Origin: Piromyces finnis
Lineage: Eukaryota > Neocallimastigomycota > Neocallimastigomycetes > Neocallimastigales > Neocallimastigaceae
DNA length: 64,000 nt
NCBI GenBank assembly: GCA_002104945.1
Contig: MCFH01000075.1
Span: 62,001 to 126,000, forward strand
Direction of reading: 5' to 3'
Shown here: positions 51,357-62,121 of the stretch, piece by piece
How the letters are laid out: each line of letters starts with the position of its first letter
Numbering within the stretch: the stretch's first letter is position 1
Notes under the pieces: generated by a model
Told to the model about the DNA's origin: nothing
The model's database searches: none
Seen by the model: the letters and a program-made list of their open reading frames with translations, nothing else
Made by a program: the position numbers and the translations under genes

Positions 51357-52636
51357 TTTGAAAGAACTTATTATGACAATAGATATTAATAATTTGAAGT
51401 ATTGATATAATGATATAAATAAGATAATGAAATAAAATATATAGTAAAATAAAAATAATAATAGTAAAGACGGATATATTATATAGCAAGTGGATTATTT
51501 GTCAAACAATATTTTAAATTTTATAACTGGAAAAGTGGCTAAGTTGTTGACAAACTTAGTTCTAACTCTACTGAAGACTTTAAACGGGAAGATAAATTTT
51601 GAATATCTATCACTTTGGATTTCTGTATTATAACTGTATTTTGAAAGCTCTTTATATTTATAAGAATTGTATAATTTATTGGATGATTATTGTATTGTGT
51701 TGATTCTGATTGTTGAAATTGAACATTCATTTAGGTTGTTTATGTTGTAAGGTAGAGAGATAATAAGAGTGAAAAGTTGTTATATCAAAAATAATGGAAA
51801 AAAGTTGAAGAATTTTGGGTAAACATAATAAATTTTTTTTTTTTTTTTAAAGATAAAATTGAAACAAGAGTAGTATTTACAATATAAAAATAGAATACTT
51901 GATTTTCCAGGATAGAAGCTTTGATAATAAAAGTGTTAAAAAAAAGGTGTTAATACTTACCATAATAGTCCATAATAAACCTAATTAAGTTATACAGATA
52001 TATAAATATAAATATAATATAAAGTATAAGAAATATATATATATATAGAAAAGAGATAGAAAAAGTATACAAAAGAATGTTAGTAGAAAAGAGATTCCTT
52101 GGAAAATCTAGAGTTACAAAAAAATAAGAAATAAAAAAAGATATTACTAGAATCATATAAAATCATAAAGGAAAAATAAAAAAGCCGCGCCCCTCGAAAA
52201 TAATAAAAATAGAAAAAAATAAAAGATTAAATATGATTATAGTAATGAAAGCTGCACCCCACACGAAACTCAAGAATAAATAAAAGGAATAACAAACTAA
52301 CTGAAAAAACAAAACTATCTGACTAATCAACATATAAAGAATAAAAAAGGAATAAAAGAACAAAGAGAATAAATAGTAAACTGGGATAACAAATTATCGA
52401 TGAAAGCTAAAATAAAAATGAAATCAAGAAATATTCAAAATCAGTATTTAATACTACCGAATCAAACAATTTTAAGTTTAAAATAATATGTTATAAAAGT
52501 TGTTAAAGCAACTACTATCTAAAAAATAAGTTGAAGGTGTAAGGGATATATGATATAACAACTAACACTCAAATTATCAACTCTGTTCGCTCAGTACCAT
52601 GAGCTTAGTCCTAATAATATTTCCAAATAAAGACTA

Positions 52637-52759
52637 ACCAAGTATCCATTGCGCAATACTTGGATTTAATTCTTTCTACTCTCTCAGTACCATGAGCATG
52701 AGTAGACCCCCTTGAGAAACTACATTTATTAAATAAATGAAGGCACGTACCCAAGAGGG
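52637..52759 (-). promoter_or_regulatory. LINE B 5'-UTR monomer, near-identical to LINE A's
   Basis: A single 123-bp monomer at the 5' end of LINE B that differs from LINE A monomers at only a few positions, with compensating changes in one hairpin (CCAAGTAT pairing with ATACTTGG). The adjacent CTCAGTACCATGAG hairpin (52589-52604) is also shared. Presumed internal promoter and/or RNA structure element. Confidence 0.8.
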
Positions 52760-52895
52760 TAAAATATTATTGATGAAGAAATTAAATAGTATAGGAGAAA
52801 GAAGACATTCCTGTCTTACACCATGATTGATAAGAATTTCATTAGAAAGCACGAGCTTTTGAGTTGGAGTAAAGATATTAAGAAAATCAAAACAT
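52760..52895 (-). mobile_element. Older LINE B copy, continuation (5' part)
   Basis: Translates on the minus strand as a broken reverse-transcriptase block (CKCFDFLN, NHGVRQECLLSPILFNFFIN) colinear with the intact LINE B. It follows directly from 46986 once the nested element is removed. It ends near AAACATTTAC, where the sequence shared with the 3' flank of glutamate dehydrogenase copy 1 begins, so the older copy is 5'-truncated or cut by the duplication breakpoint. Confidence 0.88.
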
Positions 52896-52908
52896 TTACA
52901 AATAATTT

Positions 52909-53834
<926 letters not shown>

Positions 53835-55274
53835 TTACCACCAGTCACCGTGAACCTTCATGGCATTGGCAACCTTAATGAAACCAGTAATGTTGGCACC
53901 TTGGACAAGAGATGGAAGAGCTGAAACTGTGGCATCAGCCTTCTTGGCAGAAGCCTTAACTTCTCCAAGAACTTCACGAGTGTAAGTGGCTGAATTGTCA
54001 ACAGATTCGTTGAAGATGTTGGTCATGATGTTGTTTAATTCTTCATCAACACGAGCTGGAGTCCAGGTCATACGTTGAGAGTTTTGGGCCATTTCAAGAG
54101 CAGAAACTGCAACACCACCAGCATTGGAGGCCTTACCTGGTGCATACCAGAATTGTCCAGTTGGCTTACCAGACTTAACAGATTCGTTGTAGGCAACACG
54201 AAGAGCTTCCATCTTTTGGACTGCGGCATCAGTAGATCCCATGTTGGAACCTTCAGCAACAAGGAAACATCCTGCCTTAACTAAAGCTTCAACATCATCA
54301 GCATCGTTTTCATTTTGTGTAGCACATGGAAGAGCAATGTCAACCTTTGGAAGGTTCTTCCATGGTCTTTGTCCTGGTAACCAAGTGAAACGATCATCCT
54401 TGATTTCTTCAAGTGATCCCTTTCTGACCTTAAGTTCGGCAATGAAATCAATATCAGCATGAGTGAATGGCTTGGAGGCATCCTTAACAATAAGTGCTCC
54501 ACGAGAATCTGATAATGACATAACAATAGCTCCAAGATCAATTAACTTCTTGGCTGCAAATTGAGCAACATTACCGGAACCTGAAACAGCACAGTACTTA
54601 CCCTTGATGTCCTTACCCATGTAAGTAAGCATGTTTAAGACAAAGTAAATTAAACCGTAACCAGTAGCTTCTGGACGGATGTAAGAACCGTTAAGACCGT
54701 AACGAGTATCCTTACCAGTGAGGACACCAAAGTCACGCTTTTGTTGAAGACGCTTGTAGGCACCATATAAGAAGCCAACTTCACGACCACCAACACCAAT
54801 ATCACCAGCTGGAACATCAATATCAGCTCCAATGTGACGGTGGAGTTCAGTCATGAAAGCTTGACAGAATCTTCTGATTTCATTATCAGACTTGTCGTGT
54901 GGATCGAAGTTGGATCCTCCCTTACCACCACCAATTGGAAGACCGGTTAAGGCGTTCTTGAAGATTTGTTCAAAACCTAAGAACTTAAGAATGGAAAGGT
55001 TAACAGATGGATGGAATCTTAAACCACCCTTGTATGGACCAATAGCTGAGTTGAATTGGACACGGTAACCCTTGTTGATTCTGGTGTTACCTTCATCATC
55101 TTCCCAAGTGACACGGAATTGAATAATTCTTTCTGGTTCAACAATAACTGGAAGACATCTCTTAAGATCTGGGTGCTTTTCGAAAACAGTGGATTCGGTT
55201 AAAGACTTGACGATTTCGTCACGAGCTTGTTCGAATTCTGGTTCGATTCCGTGAGTGAATTCAATATCAGACAT
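53835..55274 (-). CDS. gdhA: NADP-specific glutamate dehydrogenase, copy 4
   Basis: 479 aa, identical in protein to copies 1-3, intronless, in opposite orientation to copies 2 and 3. Its 3' flank groups with copy 1, whereas its long upstream region (to about 56135) groups with copy 3. This mosaic is not expected from simple stepwise duplication. It lies between the LINE cluster and the esterase genes. Confidence 0.97.
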   Translation of the reverse strand: MSDIEFTHGIEPEFEQARDEIVKSLTESTVFEKHPDLKRCLPVIVEPERIIQFRVTWEDDEGNTRINKGYRVQFNSAIGPYKGGLRFHPSVNLSILKFLGFEQIFKNALTGLPIGGGKGGSNFDPHDKSDNEIRRFCQAFMTELHRHIGADIDVPAGDIGVGGREVGFLYGAYKRLQQKRDFGVLTGKDTRYGLNGSYIRPEATGYGLIYFVLNMLTYMGKDIKGKYCAVSGSGNVAQFAAKKLIDLGAIVMSLSDSRGALIVKDASKPFTHADIDFIAELKVRKGSLEEIKDDRFTWLPGQRPWKNLPKVDIALPCATQNENDADDVEALVKAGCFLVAEGSNMGSTDAAVQKMEALRVAYNESVKSGKPTGQFWYAPGKASNAGGVAVSALEMAQNSQRMTWTPARVDEELNNIMTNIFNESVDNSATYTREVLGEVKASAKKADATVSALPSLVQGANITGFIKVANAMKVHGDWW

Positions 55275-56753
55275 GTTTATTCAATTAAAATAGAATATAA
55301 AAGATAATATTAAATTTTCTTTAAAAAAGATAGATTTTAATAAAATAATCTATTTCTTTTTTTCTTTTGGCTAAAAAAATCTAAATGATAATTAATTTAA
55401 TAATTAATGATGGAATTTTAAAATTTTGGTAAAATCTCTGCTTATTTATACTCGAATGAAATTTTTTAAAAAATCTGCCTTTTTATTAATTTTTAATTTA
55501 CGCTTTTTTTTTAAAAAAAATTAAAAATGAATGGATGAATGATTCATAATTTATTTTACAACATATAAAATTTATATTACTTTATATTTAATACTTATAT
55601 TATTTTACATTTGAATTTAATTGATTTTATTTGAAATTTAAATTGAAAATTTTTAAAATTAAAAAATCTTTTCGATCTTTTTCTTTCTGATAGGAAAAAT
55701 TAATTATAAATTAGAAAATTCATAAAAATTTTAAAAATTGCATAATTTTTAATTTTTTTAAATTAATTTTAAAAAAGCGCGTACCAATTTTCTTTTTTTC
55801 TTAAAAAGCATTTTAAAATATTTAAAATTATTTAAATCTATAGATATAAAATTTAAAAAAAGAAAGGTTGGAGGATAAAAATCTTAAAGCCTATATTTTA
55901 TATAAATCAAAAAAAGGAATTAATAAAAGCTATAATAATTGCTACAAACACGATCATTGCTGTTATTTTTTATTATAATTATTATTTATTATTCATAATT
56001 ATGGATTTAACATCTGAAAAGATCAATAGGCCATGATCTTTTGAAAATATCAAATTATTAGATTTTGATAACGAAAAATAATTTTGATAAGAATAAAAAT
56101 CCGATAACGAAATGTAATTTGGAGATAAGAATGATAAAAATTGATTAATAGAAATATGTAAAAACAGCATTGATATATGTTGATATTTCATTAATTTAAA
56201 AACTAAATAAACTAACCCTTATTGTTATTAGATTATATTTTATATTCTAACCTTTTTTAAATGTATAAATTATAAAACTAATTATATTTCATATACCTTC
56301 TTTGAGTGAATTAAATGCTACTATATTTTTATTTTAAGCATAATAAATAAAATAATTATATGATAATTAAATTATTATAATATATAAATTAACTGTAGTT
56401 CAAGCATTGCATTGTAACTTTCAATACACATTATTATAATTTTTAAATTAATATATTTTTATATTTTTTTTTATATATTTAATTTTATTATAATTTTTTT
56501 TTTTTTTTTTTTTTAGGTTTAAGTTTAAATAACTATTTTTAATTTCATTTTATAAATAATATAATTATTACATAAAGCAAAAGAAAAAAATAAAAGAACA
56601 TTACCATTATTTTTTCTTAAAATTTTAAGTATACAATTATTTTTTTTCTTATTTAAAATAAGCTATTTTTAGTAAATGATACTAATATTAAACATCATTT
56701 TCAAGTTTCTTTAAAATTTATAATTGTTATACTAGTCTATAGTTTTTTAAAAG

Positions 56754-56786
<33 letters not shown>

Positions 56787-56801
56787 TATTAGGGAAATTT
56801 A
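55275..56801. other. Upstream region of copy 4 and 3' flank of esterase 1
   Basis: 55275-56023 matches the upstream block of copies 2 and 3 at constant spacing. 56024 to about 56135 matches copy 3 only, with substitutions. From about 56200 the DNA is A+T-rich with no gene. About 56620-56801 is the 3' flank of esterase 1 and is repeated, inverted, downstream of esterase 2. Confidence 0.7.
55443..55450 (-). promoter_or_regulatory. TATA-like box of glutamate dehydrogenase copy 4
   Basis: TATAAATA on the minus strand at the conserved distance from the start codon. Confidence 0.55.
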
Positions 56802-58244
56802 TTAGTTTGCTTTAGATTGAGAAGCTAACCAACTCCACATGTTACCATCCTTGGAACAATTAGCATTAGTAACATAATTGTCTTCGGATGTTAAAACACC
56901 TCCTTCAATAGTGATGTTTTCAAAGTCTTCAAGAACCTTTGAATTATCAAATTCATTCTTAACATCATCATTGAAAGCATAAACCCAAGCGTAGTGACCA
57001 AAGTAAACAGCAGATGGATCATCAGAACCAACTGCATTTTCCTTTAAAGTAAAGTGAACATTTTCAGCACCAGCATTAATTAATCTGTAGAATGATGGAA
57101 TAGTGGTAGTTAATGGATCAACTGTACCATCATTTTCAGCTTGTAAGAACCAAATATTATAATCTTTAACTTGTTCAATCATTTCATCAGAAATGTTTTT
57201 ATTTAAGTAAGCTTCACAAATTGGATAGAAAGCAGCAAAGTAATCACCATATTCAAACATTAAATCCATAGTCATGTATCCACCATTAGAACAACCACCA
57301 ACGTAAATTCTGCTGGTATCAATATCATCATTATTATCAACATAATCCTTAATAGCAGCAAATAATTCTACTTCATAATATGATCTTTGTCTTTCACCTT
57401 CTTTGTAATCAATTTCACTGTTGTATGATCCGTCCCCAGCATCCATCCATAAGGTTGGAGTTTGAAGAGCAAGAACATAAGCACCCTTTTGTTTTTCATT
57501 AATGAAGTACTTTTGAATGCCATCTTTTCTGGAAAGAGCGGTAACTTCACTACCAAGTAAAGCAATATCAATATTATTACCACCTTCACCAGCACCATGT
57601 AACCAAATAAGTAATGGATTCTTAACACCATCAGTTAGAGCATCTTCTGGGGCATAAGCAGCACGTTGTAATGTTTTTCCATTTAAGGTGAATGTGTCCT
57701 TTTCCCATTCATCAGTTTCTGGAATAATGTAGTTTTCCATTAAATTCTTTTTATAAGTAGTCCAATCATTTTCCTTACCAAATTCAATATTACCGATCTT
57801 GAATGTTTCATTTTCAGCTAAATCTAATTCTAATTCAAAGGTGGTAGCCCATGTATTTCTGGCTGTTGTAGGATTATAAGCAAATGGACTTGCATCACCA
57901 AAACTAACACCTAAAAATGGAATAAGAACGGTATTTACCTTTAAATCAAAGGTAACATGCTTGGATGGATTTTCTTTTTGTTTGCCATTTTTATTGGATG
58001 AATAGGCATTAATAATTTCACGTTCAACGTCGCCTGTTTTAATTTTAAAAGTATTTTTAGTAAATCCAGAAACTTTATCATTAAATTCTACAATTACTCT
58101 TGGAACAGCTGGACCCCATTCATAACCTTGAACGACCATTAATGCATCAACTGCATTTTTTACTTCTGACTTTTTACTCCATACAGATGGAGTAAATAAT
58201 GTTAATGTATATAATAATGTTGGTATAAATAATTTTTTATTCAT
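56802..58244 (-). CDS. Secreted alpha/beta-hydrolase esterase 1 (EstD / CE1-like)
   Basis: 480-aa intronless secreted enzyme, likely hydrolysing ester bonds of plant-wall or other extracellular substrates; the substrate is not shown by sequence. A signal peptide (about 1-23, Lys-rich start, hydrophobic core, VWS) precedes an N-terminal beta-rich domain (about 30-185) resembling the Ig-like domain of EstD-type esterases. The hydrolase domain has oxyanion motif HGAGEGG (216-222), nucleophile elbow GGCSNGG with Ser319, an acid in ENDGTVDP (probably Asp372) and His417 in GHYAW. No dockerin or carbohydrate-binding module is seen, so it is probably free rather than cellulosomal. It is divergently paired with esterase 2, about 90% identical. 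The lack of introns and the bacterial-type architecture suggest horizontal origin (inference). Could alternatively be a peptidase of the same fold. Confidence 0.9.
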   Translation of the reverse strand: MNKKLFIPTLLYTLTLFTPSVWSKKSEVKNAVDALMVVQGYEWGPAVPRVIVEFNDKVSGFTKNTFKIKTGDVEREIINAYSSNKNGKQKENPSKHVTFDLKVNTVLIPFLGVSFGDASPFAYNPTTARNTWATTFELELDLAENETFKIGNIEFGKENDWTTYKKNLMENYIIPETDEWEKDTFTLNGKTLQRAAYAPEDALTDGVKNPLLIWLHGAGEGGNNIDIALLGSEVTALSRKDGIQKYFINEKQKGAYVLALQTPTLWMDAGDGSYNSEIDYKEGERQRSYYEVELFAAIKDYVDNNDDIDTSRIYVGGCSNGGYMTMDLMFEYGDYFAAFYPICEAYLNKNISDEMIEQVKDYNIWFLQAENDGTVDPLTTTIPSFYRLINAGAENVHFTLKENAVGSDDPSAVYFGHYAWVYAFNDDVKNEFDNSKVLEDFENITIEGGVLTSEDNYVTNANCSKDGNMWSWLASQSKAN

Positions 58245-59595
58245 TTTTACTTCTATTTCTTTATATATTAATAAAGATAATGATGAAAATTTAAAAAAAA
58301 CTCTTTATTTATATACCATTATATATTATATATTATATATTAATAAAATTTTTAGTTTAATATTATAAACTTAATGTGTACTACAAATACCATCCATTAA
58401 TACTAAAAAAAAACTTTTGATCTATAATAATTTTATGATGAAATTTTTTAAAAATACCAACAAATAATATTTCTAAATCTATTTGGTAATAGAAAGTTTA
58501 TTTAAAAAAAAATTATATTTTTAATCAATTTAAAGTTTTTTATCCAATAATTTAAAGTTTGCTTTTTTAAAGTTTGCATTTTTAGTTATTCACACTCAAA
58601 TATTAAATCTTTGAAATATATAATTTATAATTTATTAATATAAATCCGTTGTTGTAAATGTCAATTTCTTGTAACCATATTTTATATATTATCCAAAACC
58701 TATGTTTTTTTATATGTAAAAAATAATCAAACAAACAAATAAGCAAACTCATTTTAATATATTACATAATTTTTAATTCTCAATTCTTTTCTTTAATTAT
58801 AAAATTAGTTTTTAAAAATAAATATTAGAATTTATAATTTTATCATTTATCATATTTGAATTATGAATGTTTATCTAAAATTAATAGATTATTTGAATTA
58901 TGAATGTTTATCTAAAATTAATAGATTCCTAATAAAACAAGAATATTTAATACTCATTTATAATATATTACATTAATAATTTTCTACATATTATTAATAA
59001 AATCAATATTATTCATTTATTATAGTATTTAATAGTATCAAAAATAATTTTCTACATGTTATTAACAAAATCAATGTTGTTATATTATTCCCTTATTATA
59101 GTATTTAATGGTATCAACAATATATAAAATATTAATACTATTTTTTAATTAGTACATAAAATTATTTATTCTATTTTCTTTTTTTAAGACTTTTTTTTTT
59201 GGATAATAATAAAAAAAGTATTAATAAAGTTTTTTATAATATAATAAAAGAATGTTGTCTTTCTGTTTTTTTTTTACTTATTAAATATAATTTAAAAAGA
59301 ATTAATATTAGAGATATTAATTAGTAAAGACTTTAATTTTAGTAAAAAAATATATAATAATTAAAGTTATTTTTTTTTTTCTTTTAATTATTATTACTAA
59401 ATTCAAAAATTATTTAGCAAATAATAATTAAAATTACTTTAACACGATTATTAATTTAATTATAATTATTAAAAGAAATTAAAAAAAAAAAAAAAACTTT
59501 AATCTTTTTTTTTTTTTATATAAATAGTAAAAAATTTTTATCCTTTTTTTATTAGTTAATTATCTTTATAAATACATAAAGAAATAAAAATAAGA
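58245..59595. other. Divergent promoter region of esterases 1 and 2
   Basis: A+T-rich, no gene. The two start-proximal 50 bp are alike (ATCTTTAT, then ATAAAGAAATA). Internal direct repeats occur: TTTGAATTATGAATGTTTATC twice near 58855-58915, and a TAGTATTTAATAGTATCAA-like unit twice near 59024 and 59099. Confidence 0.65.
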
Positions 59596-61056
59596 ATGAA
59601 TAAAAAATTATTTTTACCAGTATTATTGTACACATTAACATTATTTACCCTTTCTACTTGGGGTAAAAAAGATGATTTAAAAAAGAAATCAGAAGTAAAA
59701 AATGCAGTTGATGCATTAATGGTTGTTCAAGGTTATGAATGGGGTCCAGCTGTTCCAAGAGTAATTGTAGAATTTAATGATAAGGTTAGTGGATTCACAA
59801 AGAATACTTTTAAAATCAAAACAGGTGGCGTTGAACGTGAAATTATTAATGCCTATTCATCCAATAAAAAGGGTAAACAAAAGGAAAATCCATCGAAACA
59901 TGTTACCTTTGATTTAAAGGTTAGTACTGTTCATATTGACTTTTTAGGTGTTAATTTTGGTGATGCAAGTCCACTTGCCTATAATAACGACTCAATGAAA
60001 AATGAATGGGCTACCACCTTTGAATTAGAATTAGATTTAGCTGAAAATGAAACATTCAAGATCGGTAATATTGAATTTGGTAAGAAAAATGATTGGACTA
60101 CTTATAAAAAGAATTTAATGGAAAACTACATTATTCCAGAAACTGATGAATGGGAAAAGGACACATTCACCTTAAATGGAAAAACATTACAACGTGCTGC
60201 TTATGCCCCAGAAGATGCTCTAACTGATGGTGTTAAGAATCCATTACTTATTTGGTTACATGGTATTGGTGAAGGTGGTAATGATATTGATATTGCTTTA
60301 TTAGGTAATGAAGTTACCGCTCTTTCCAGAAAAGATGGTATTCAAAAGTACTTCATTAATGAAAAACAAAAGGGTGCTTATGTTCTTGCTCTTCAAACTC
60401 CAACCATGTGGATGGATGCTGGTGATGGTTCCTTCAACAGTGAAATTGATTACAAAGAAGGTGAAAGACAAAGATCACTCTATGAAGTAGAATTATTTGC
60501 TGCTATTAAGGATTATGTTGATAATAATGATGATATTGATACCAGCAGAATTTACGTTGGTGGTTGTTCTAATGGTGGATACATGACTATGGATTTAATG
60601 TTTGAATATGGTGATTACTTTGCTGCTTTCTATCCAATTTGTGAAGCTTACATGAACAAAAACATTTCTGATGAAATGATTGAACAAGTTAAGGATTATA
60701 ATATTTGGTTCTTACAAGCTGAAAATGATGGTACAGTTGATCCATTAACTACCACTATTCCATCATTCTACAGATTAATTAATGCTGGTGCTGAAAATGT
60801 TCACTTTACTTTAAAGGAAAATGCAGTTGGTTCTGATGATCCATCTGCTGTTTACTTTGGTCACTACGCTTGGGTTTATGCTTTCAATGATGATGTTAAG
60901 AATGAATTTGATAATTCAAAGGTTCTTGAAGACTTTGAAAACATCACTATTGAAGGAGGTGTTTTAACATCCGAAGACAATTATGTTACTAATGCTAATT
61001 GTTCCAAGGATGGTAACATGTGGAGTTGGTTAGCTTCTCAATCTAAAGCAAACTAA
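59596..61056 (+). CDS. Secreted alpha/beta-hydrolase esterase 2 (EstD / CE1-like)
   Basis: 486-aa intronless paralogue of esterase 1 in inverted orientation, with the same signal-peptide and two-domain layout. The catalytic motifs are HGIGEGG (Ala to Ile beside the oxyanion loop), GGCSNGG (Ser325), ENDGTVDP and GHYAW. It differs by a six-residue DDLKKK-type insertion after the signal peptide and by clustered substitutions around the residue 105-135 loop, while the C-terminal half is almost unchanged. That uneven divergence suggests selection on the N-terminal domain or partial gene conversion. It converges with esterase 3. Confidence 0.9.
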   Translation: MNKKLFLPVLLYTLTLFTLSTWGKKDDLKKKSEVKNAVDALMVVQGYEWGPAVPRVIVEFNDKVSGFTKNTFKIKTGGVEREIINAYSSNKKGKQKENPSKHVTFDLKVSTVHIDFLGVNFGDASPLAYNNDSMKNEWATTFELELDLAENETFKIGNIEFGKKNDWTTYKKNLMENYIIPETDEWEKDTFTLNGKTLQRAAYAPEDALTDGVKNPLLIWLHGIGEGGNDIDIALLGNEVTALSRKDGIQKYFINEKQKGAYVLALQTPTMWMDAGDGSFNSEIDYKEGERQRSLYEVELFAAIKDYVDNNDDIDTSRIYVGGCSNGGYMTMDLMFEYGDYFAAFYPICEAYMNKNISDEMIEQVKDYNIWFLQAENDGTVDPLTTTIPSFYRLINAGAENVHFTLKENAVGSDDPSAVYFGHYAWVYAFNDDVKNEFDNSKVLEDFENITIEGGVLTSEDNYVTNANCSKDGNMWSWLASQSKAN

Positions 61057-61074
61057 TAAATTTCCCTAATAATC

Positions 61075-61105
<31 letters not shown>

Positions 61106-62121
61106 CTTTTAAAAAACTATAGACTAATATAACAATTATAAATTTTAAAGAAACTTGAAAATGATGTTTAATATTAGTATCATTTACTAAAAATAGCTTA
61201 TTTTAAATAAGAAAAAAATAATTGTATACTTTAAAAATTAAAAGGAAAATAATGAAAGTTATGTTCTTTAATTATTGACTTATTCCTCTTAATTTTATGA
61301 AAAATAATTATTTTAATTATGAAAAATAATAATTGTAAAAAAAATAATGATAATAAAAAATATAATTTAAAAAAAGTTTTTAATATTATTCTATATAATT
61401 GTTGAGTACATCTTTTTTTTATATATTTTTTAATACTATTGATTTTGAATTTTGTAGAAATAAAAAATGTATGATGGCACCATTTAATTATATGAATAAA
61501 TATTAAAAGTTAAGTAATTTATATATATAAATTTTATTTATTTATATATTTATAATTAACAATAAACGTTCTTTTCACAGATTCAATATTAATAATTTAA
61601 TGAATAAAAATAAAATCATTTTTTTTTACATTGTTGAAATAACTCATATTACTAATACATTATTAGGTGAAAATAATATTTTTTATAAAATCTTTTTTTT
61701 TGTAATTAAATAAAGTTGATATATGACTTTCTATAATTTAAAATTCTAATATAAAAAAACTTGATAATGGTATAAATAATGATATAAATAAAAAATAGTT
61801 AAATAGGTACACAATAACATTAAAATATTTATATAATTAAATTAGTTTTTATTTTATGTAAATAAATTTTAATTTTGATTAATTATGCGCTTTTTAAATA
61901 AATAATATGAAAATAAATATAAAAAATAACTTAAATTCTATTTTAATTCGAAAAAAAAATTTTTTTAAACTAATTATTATATAGTAAAATTTAATTACGA
62001 TAGCGTTTGTTTTAATAATTATTAATTTCTAAAACTATTTTTTTCAATTTCGATTTAATAAATTAAAATAAAGAATTACTATAAATGACTTATAATAATT
62101 TAAAATTCATTATAATTTGAA
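61057..62121. other. Convergent intergenic region of esterases 2 and 3
   Basis: The first 170 bp is the duplicated 3' flank of esterase 2. The rest is A+T-rich with no gene or recognisable repeat. It should carry both 3' UTRs. Confidence 0.65.

Larger units (their letters stand above)
46987..52759 (-). mobile_element. Full-length LINE B, nested in an older LINE B
   Basis: About 5.77 kb with an A tail of about 21 (T run to 47007), a very short 3' UTR, an intact ORF (47058-51356), a 1.4-kb 5' UTR and one terminal monomer (52637-52759). Flanks TAAAATATAATTGAT (46972-46986) and TAAAATATTATTGAT (52760-52774) form a 15-bp duplication with one mismatch. The flanks read continuously as reverse-transcriptase sequence of the older copy, proving nested insertion. 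Confidence 0.92.
56620..61225. repeat. Inverted duplication containing esterases 1 and 2
   Basis: Esterase 1 with about 180 bp of its 3' flank (to about 56620) is repeated in reverse as esterase 2 with its 3' flank (to about 61225). Shared are TTTCCCTAATAATC, ACTATAGACTA and AAACTTGAAAATGATG. The central 1.35 kb between the start codons is not a clean palindrome. Confidence 0.88.
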
